Positions 5,340 through 8,748 of a stretch of 8,748 nucleotides of DNA are shown piece by piece. Position 1 is the stretch's first letter, and every line of letters begins with the position of its first letter. Source of the stretch: Verrucomicrobiota bacterium (GTDB taxonomy: Bacteria > Verrucomicrobiota > Verrucomicrobiia > Opitutales > UBA953); NCBI GenBank assembly GCA_005798925.1, contig SYID01000127.1, positions 1 through 8,748 of the forward strand, read 5' to 3'. Made by a program: the position numbers and the translations under genes. The notes under the pieces were generated by a model, which was not told where the DNA came from, did not search any database, and was given only the letters and a program-made list of their open reading frames with translations.

Positions 5340-6704
5340 ATGTCCCAGGTCCGCGTCCGCTTCGCCCCCAGCCCCACCGGCTTCTTCCATATCGGAAGCG
5401 CCCGCACGGCCCTGTTCAACGGGCTCTACGCCCGTCACACGGGCGGCAAGTTCATCCTCCGCATCGAGGACACCGACAAGGAGCGCAACTCCGACGCCTT
5501 CCTGAAGGTGATCTTCGACTCGATGCGCTGGCTGGGCATGGATTGGGACGAGGGGCCCGAGGTCGGCGGCGACTACGGCCCCTACTTCCAGTCGCAGCGC
5601 ACCGGACTCTACAAGGCCAAGCTCCAGGAGCTCGCCGCCAAGGGCCGCGCCTATGAGAAGGACGGCGCCTGGTGGCTCCGCCTCGAGGGCGCCCGCACCG
5701 CCGCCTACGACGAGCACCTGAAGAAGGATTACGAGAAGGTCGACGCCGCGCCGATGGTGCTGCACGACCTGGTCCGCGGCCAGGTCGCCCGCGTCGAAGA
5801 CCGCGACTTCGTCATCTTCCGCTCCAACGGCGAACCGGTCTTCCACTTCGTCAACGTCGTCGACGACATCGAGATGAGGATCACGCACGTGATCCGCGGC
5901 GAAGACCACCTCTCCAACACCTCGAAGCACCTCGAGCTCTTCAAGGCCTTCGGCGTCGAACCGCCGAAGTACGCCCACATCCCGCTCATCCTCAAGACCG
6001 ACGGCCCGGGCAAGATGTCCAAGCGCGACAAGGGCGCCCTCATCGAAGAATACCAGCAGCGCCGCTACCTGCCCTCCGCCGTCCGCAACTACCTCTGCCT
6101 GCTCGGCTGGACGCCCGCCGACGGCAAGGAAGTGCTGCCGATCGAGGAGATCATCCGGCAGTTCGAGATCTCCGCGGTGCACCAATCCAACGCCCGTTTC
6201 GACGAGCGCAAGATGTCGCACGTCAACGCCCAGACGCTCCGCAACCTGCCTGCCGCCGAGTTCGCCGCGCTCGCCCGCCCGATCCTGCTCGAGTCCAAGG
6301 TCATCGACGCTTCGGTCTCCGACGCCCGCCTCGCCGAGATCCTCGGCATCGTGCAGGAAAAGGTGGTCTCGCTCGAACACCTGCCGGAGTTCATGGGCTT
6401 CTTCTTCACCGCCGACTTCAAGCCGGACGAGGGCGCCAAGGCCAACCTCACCAAGAAAGGCGGCGACCCGGTCGCCCGCGTCCGCGAACTGCTGCCCGTC
6501 CTCGAAGCCGCCGCCTGGAACGAGCCGGCCCTCGAGGCCGCCTTCGCCGCCGTCGGCGCCGCGCACGAGCGCAAGCCCACCGATTACTTCGCGCCGGTGC
6601 GCTTCGCGGTCTCCGGCCAGGGCGGCGGCGCCCACCTGCTGGGCGTCCTCCGCGTCCTCGGCCGCGACACCACCCTCGCCCGCCTGAAATCCTTCGCCGC
6701 CTGA
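5340..6704 (+). CDS. gltX: Glutamyl-tRNA synthetase (GluRS)
   Basis: This class Ib aminoacyl-tRNA synthetase charges tRNA-Glu in the cytoplasm. The Rossmann catalytic domain shows the HIGH-type signature FAPSPTGFFHIGSARTALFN, with HIGS at residues 17-20, and RIEDTD at 41-46. The family block FVIFRSNGEPVFHFVNVVDD is at 157-176, ITHVIRGEDHLSNT at 181-194, and the KMSKS-type loop is GKMSKRDKGA (KMSKR at 225-229). An all-helical anticodon-binding region follows from about 300 and ends in the typical VLGRDTTLARL. At 454 residues it is slightly short. The region near residue 100, where the E. coli enzyme carries its zinc-binding Cys cluster, has no Cys and is compact. The ATG at 5340 has no Shine-Dalgarno sequence but gives the standard N-terminus. 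glnS follows after 6 nt. With a separate GlnRS present, this enzyme is probably the discriminating type, though that is inferred. Confidence 0.97.
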   Translation: MSQVRVRFAPSPTGFFHIGSARTALFNGLYARHTGGKFILRIEDTDKERNSDAFLKVIFDSMRWLGMDWDEGPEVGGDYGPYFQSQRTGLYKAKLQELAAKGRAYEKDGAWWLRLEGARTAAYDEHLKKDYEKVDAAPMVLHDLVRGQVARVEDRDFVIFRSNGEPVFHFVNVVDDIEMRITHVIRGEDHLSNTSKHLELFKAFGVEPPKYAHIPLILKTDGPGKMSKRDKGALIEEYQQRRYLPSAVRNYLCLLGWTPADGKEVLPIEEIIRQFEISAVHQSNARFDERKMSHVNAQTLRNLPAAEFAALARPILLESKVIDASVSDARLAEILGIVQEKVVSLEHLPEFMGFFFTADFKPDEGAKANLTKKGGDPVARVRELLPVLEAAAWNEPALEAAFAAVGAAHERKPTDYFAPVRFAVSGQGGGAHLLGVLRVLGRDTTLARLKSFAA

Positions 6705-6710
6705 CCCGTC

Positions 6711-8399
6711 ATGTCCTCCGAATCCCCTGCGCCGGCGGCCCACCGCCACTTCATCCAGCAGATCATCGACGCCGACCTGGCCGCGGGTAAGCACGCGTCC
6801 ATCGCCACCCGCTTCCCCCCGGAACCCACCGGCTACCTGCACGTCGGCCACGCGAAGTCGATCTGCCTGAACTTCGGCCTGGCCCTCGAATTCAAGGGTC
6901 GCTGCCACCTGCGCATGGACGACACGAATCCGACCAAGGAGGAGGTCGAATACGTCGACTCGATCAAGGAGGACGTCCGCTGGCTGGGGTTCGAGTGGCA
7001 CGAGCACTACTACCAGGCTTCGAACTACTTCGAGCGCATGCACGCCGACGCCATCAGGCTGATCAAGCTGGGCAAGGCCTATGTCTGCTTCCTCTCGCAG
7101 GACCAGATCCGCGCATTCCATGGCGACGAGAAACACCCCGGCAAGCCGAGCCCGACCCGCGACGCGTCCGTCGACGAGAACCTCGCGGCCTTCGCCAAGA
7201 TGACCCGCGGCGAGTTCGACGAAGGCAAGGCGGTGCTCCGCGCCAAGATCGACATGGCGTCGCCGAACATGCACATGCGCGACCCGGTCATCTACCGCAT
7301 CCGCAAGGCCCATCACCATAACACCGGCGACAAGTGGTGCGTCTACCCGATGTATGACTACGCCCACCCGCTCGAGGACGCGTATGAAGGCATCACCCAC
7401 TCGATCTGCACGCTGGAGTTCGAGGTGCACCGCCCTTTCTACGACTGGCTCCTCCGCACGCTCGACACCCCCGCCAAGCCGCAGCAGATCGAATTCGCCC
7501 GCCTGAACCTGACCTACACCGTCATGTCCAAGCGCCGCCTGCTCGAACTCGTGCAGGAGAAACGCGTGTCGGGCTGGGACGACCCTCGCATGCCCACCAT
7601 CTCCGGCATGCGCCGTCGCGGCTACACCCCGGCCGCGGTCCGCAAGTTCTGCGAGACGATCGGCATCACGAAGCATAACTCCCTCTCCGACGTCGCCCTC
7701 CTCGAGCACGCCGTCCGCGACGACCTCAACAAGACCTCCTCCCGCTTCATGGCGGTGCTGGACCCGGTCCGCCTCGTCATCGAGAACTACCCCGAAGGCC
7801 AGGTCGAGGAACTCGAGGCCGTCAACAATCCCGAAGACCCCTCCGCCGGCACCCGCCAGGTGCCCTTCTCCAAGACGCTGCTCATCGAGCGCGCCGACTT
7901 CATGGAGATCCCGGAGAAGAAGTATTTCCGCCTCACGCCCGGCCAGGAGGTCCGCCTCCGCTGGGGCTACTTCGTGACCTGCACCGGCTGTAAGAAGGAC
8001 GCCGCCGGCAACGTCACCGAAGTCACCTGCACCTACGATCCCGCCACCCGCGGCGGCGACGCCCCGGACGGCCGCAAGGTCAAGGGCACCATCCATTGGG
8101 TCTCGGAGAAGCACGCCGGCGACGTCGAGGTCCGCCTCTACGACCGGCTCTTCGCGCACGAGGACCTGAACGACATCCCCGAAGGCACCGACTGGCGCAC
8201 GCTCCTCAATCCCGGCTCGCTCAAGACGATCCGCGGCTTCGTCGAGCCCGCCCTCCTCGCCCTCGCGCCGAGCACCCGCGTGCAGTTCGAACGCACCGGC
8301 TACTTCTGCGCCGACGCCAAGGACTCCCGGCCCGGCAAGCCCGTCTTCAACCGCACCGTCGGCCTGAAGGACTCCTGGGCGAAGGCAGTCGCGAAATAA
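6711..8399 (+). CDS. glnS: Glutaminyl-tRNA synthetase (GlnRS)
   Basis: This class Ib synthetase directly charges tRNA-Gln with glutamine. Its 562 residues are close to E. coli GlnRS (554). The catalytic core has RFPPEPTGYLHVGHAKS (HVGH at 44-47) and RMDDTNPTKE at 68-77. Family blocks PMYDYAHPLEDAYEGITHSICTLEFE and NLTYTVMSKR (VMSKR at 271-275) follow, then GWDDPRMPTISGMRRRGYTP. The C-terminal two-barrel anticodon-binding part runs from about 345 and contains KGTIHWVS and the diagnostic ending RTGYFCADAKDS...FNRTVGLKDSW. It starts 6 nt after the gltX stop with no ribosome-binding site in the gap (CCCGTC), so translation is probably coupled and the two genes are co-transcribed. Direct charging suggests the cell need not rely on the Glu-tRNA-Gln amidotransferase route for glutamine, although gatCAB could exist elsewhere. 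A REP-like repeat begins immediately after the stop codon. Confidence 0.98.
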   Translation: MSSESPAPAAHRHFIQQIIDADLAAGKHASIATRFPPEPTGYLHVGHAKSICLNFGLALEFKGRCHLRMDDTNPTKEEVEYVDSIKEDVRWLGFEWHEHYYQASNYFERMHADAIRLIKLGKAYVCFLSQDQIRAFHGDEKHPGKPSPTRDASVDENLAAFAKMTRGEFDEGKAVLRAKIDMASPNMHMRDPVIYRIRKAHHHNTGDKWCVYPMYDYAHPLEDAYEGITHSICTLEFEVHRPFYDWLLRTLDTPAKPQQIEFARLNLTYTVMSKRRLLELVQEKRVSGWDDPRMPTISGMRRRGYTPAAVRKFCETIGITKHNSLSDVALLEHAVRDDLNKTSSRFMAVLDPVRLVIENYPEGQVEELEAVNNPEDPSAGTRQVPFSKTLLIERADFMEIPEKKYFRLTPGQEVRLRWGYFVTCTGCKKDAAGNVTEVTCTYDPATRGGDAPDGRKVKGTIHWVSEKHAGDVEVRLYDRLFAHEDLNDIPEGTDWRTLLNPGSLKTIRGFVEPALLALAPSTRVQFERTGYFCADAKDSRPGKPVFNRTVGLKDSWAKAVAK

Positions 8400-8400
8400 G

Positions 8401-8512
8401 GTAGGGGCGCGACGGCGTCGCGTCCGTTCGCCGCTTAGCATGCCCAATCAGGGCATGCCTTCGGGGCATACCATATCCGTCAGCCACGGATGCGACGTCG
8501 TCGCATCCCTAC
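8401..8512. repeat. REP-like inverted pair, copy 2, with a central hairpin
   Basis: The left unit is GTAG at 8401-8404 plus a 9-bp hairpin (8405-8413 with 8417-8425, loop GGC, one G-T mismatch). The right unit lies on the minus strand as GTAG at 8512-8509 plus a perfect 9-bp hairpin (8508-8500 with 8496-8488). Between them is another perfect 8-bp hairpin, GCATGCCC 8438-8445 with GGGCATGC 8451-8458. The two units differ at 4 of 28 positions. Bases 8400-8428 match the reverse complement of 2869-2897 exactly. The pair starts 1 nt after the glnS stop and may also terminate or protect the 3' end of the gltX-glnS mRNA. Confidence 0.78.
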
Positions 8513-8570
8513 CCATTCTTCGGCCCAACCCTGGCCAACCGGCCCTCTGATCAATCGATCAACAAAACTG

Positions 8571-8634
8571 CCCCCACCCCCACCCCTACCCCTGCCCCTT
8601 CCTTAAACACCCTTGACCCACCCCCCACCCTCCC
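8571..8634 (-). repeat. Two C-rich, G-quadruplex-capable tracts upstream of tRNA-Ser
   Basis: The minus strand carries five G-runs of 4-5 with 1-2 nt loops at 8571-8598. A second set (GGG, GGG, GGGGGG, GGG with 1-nt loops) is at 8617-8634. The G-rich strand is the template for the tRNA, as in the tracts before CE15 and gltX. The second tract overlaps the spacer of the candidate tRNA promoter. The remaining stretch 8513-8570 holds no recognisable gene, only a short TGATC/GATCA inverted repeat at 8548-8561. Confidence 0.55.
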
Positions 8635-8640
8635 TTTGAT
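8613..8640 (+). promoter_or_regulatory. Candidate promoter for tRNA-Ser
   Basis: TTGACC (8613-8618, 5 of 6) and TTTGAT (8635-8640, 4 of 6) are separated by 16 nt and would start transcription about 15 nt before the mature tRNA. The spacer is made of C-runs, unusual for a promoter. The glnS REP hairpins upstream argue for a separate promoter here. Confidence 0.4.
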
Positions 8641-8662
8641 GCACCTTCTAGCTGTTAACAAA

Positions 8663-8748
8663 GGAGAGGTGGCAGAGTGGTCGATCGCGCTGCATTGGAA
8701 ATGCAGTGTACCGCAAGGTACCGAGGGTTCGAATCCCTCCCTCTCCGC
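8663..8748 (+). tRNA. tRNA-Ser (anticodon GGA)
   Basis: The acceptor stem GGAGAGG (8663-8669) pairs with CCTCTCC (8740-8746), followed by discriminator G at 8747. The anticodon stem CTGCA/TGCAG encloses TTGGAAA, giving anticodon GGA for codons UCC and UCU. The long variable arm TGTACC-GCAA-GGTACC is the class II mark of serine tRNAs. The T arm is GAGGG-TTCGAAT-CCCTC. The mature body ends at 8747 and the window ends at 8748, whose C could be the first base of an encoded CCA. Confidence 0.96.

Noticed and set aside
5340..5419. HIGS instead of HIGH in GluRS as a loss-of-function sign
   Set aside because: The last position of this signature varies in bacterial GluRS, and all other catalytic blocks, including KMSKR, are intact.
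5298..8447. A 1049-codon open frame on the minus strand opposite gltX and glnS
   Set aside because: The product is a biased string of G, D, V, A, E and L with no domain, lying exactly antisense to two certain genes. GC-rich third positions remove stops from this antisense frame, so it is a shadow.
8400..8662. CRISPR-like array or phage attachment site in the gap after glnS
   Set aside because: The repeats are inverted pairs with internal hairpins, not regularly spaced direct repeats, and the C-runs are low complexity.

Overview
This is a GC-rich, densely coded chromosomal segment dominated by housekeeping genes. The mix fits Opitutales-type Verrucomicrobiota: a CE15 esterase of the kind described from Opitutus, a GluRS and a separate GlnRS in one operon, a divergent dihydrofolate reductase, and almost no Shine-Dalgarno sequences. 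This assignment is inferred from gene content and base composition, not from a database match.

Layout. An MFS transporter (2-1270, +) meets a convergent minus-strand block. That block contains tRNA-Arg(CCG) (1390-1464), a secreted glucuronoyl-esterase-like CE15 enzyme (1520-2791) and dihydrofolate reductase (3041-3535). Divergent from the reductase is a membrane-anchored PpiD/SurA-like protein (3629-5221) that ends in a clear rho-independent terminator. A two-gene operon follows, gltX (5340-6704) and glnS (6711-8399), with a 6-nt gap. The window ends inside or at the edge of tRNA-Ser(GGA) (8663-8747). Translation is the common theme of the right half: two aminoacyl-tRNA synthetases and a tRNA. 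The left half is mixed: transport, plant-cell-wall ester hydrolysis and folate metabolism.

The intergenic DNA is the most unusual part. Two unrelated families of short inverted-repeat elements are present. One is a GTAG-plus-palindrome REP-type repeat found as inverted pairs at 2852-2896 and 8401-8512. The other is a 67-79 bp MITE-like element with CTCAAAGGG-type ends at 1272-1350 and 2909-2976. Both the 1272 element and the 8401 element start 1 nt after a stop codon. Three G-quadruplex-capable tracts lie just upstream of transcription units (CE15, gltX, tRNA-Ser), each with the G-rich strand as template. Two genes (CE15 and the PpiD-like gene) have promoter-like hexamers placed so that transcription would begin at or next to the start codon.

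I found no phage, CRISPR, toxin-antitoxin or other defence system, and no evidence of a wholly new system. The observations worth pursuing are the repeat families, the G-rich template tracts, the lost canonical acid in the CE15 enzyme, the altered cofactor loop of the reductase, and the leaderless-start pattern.
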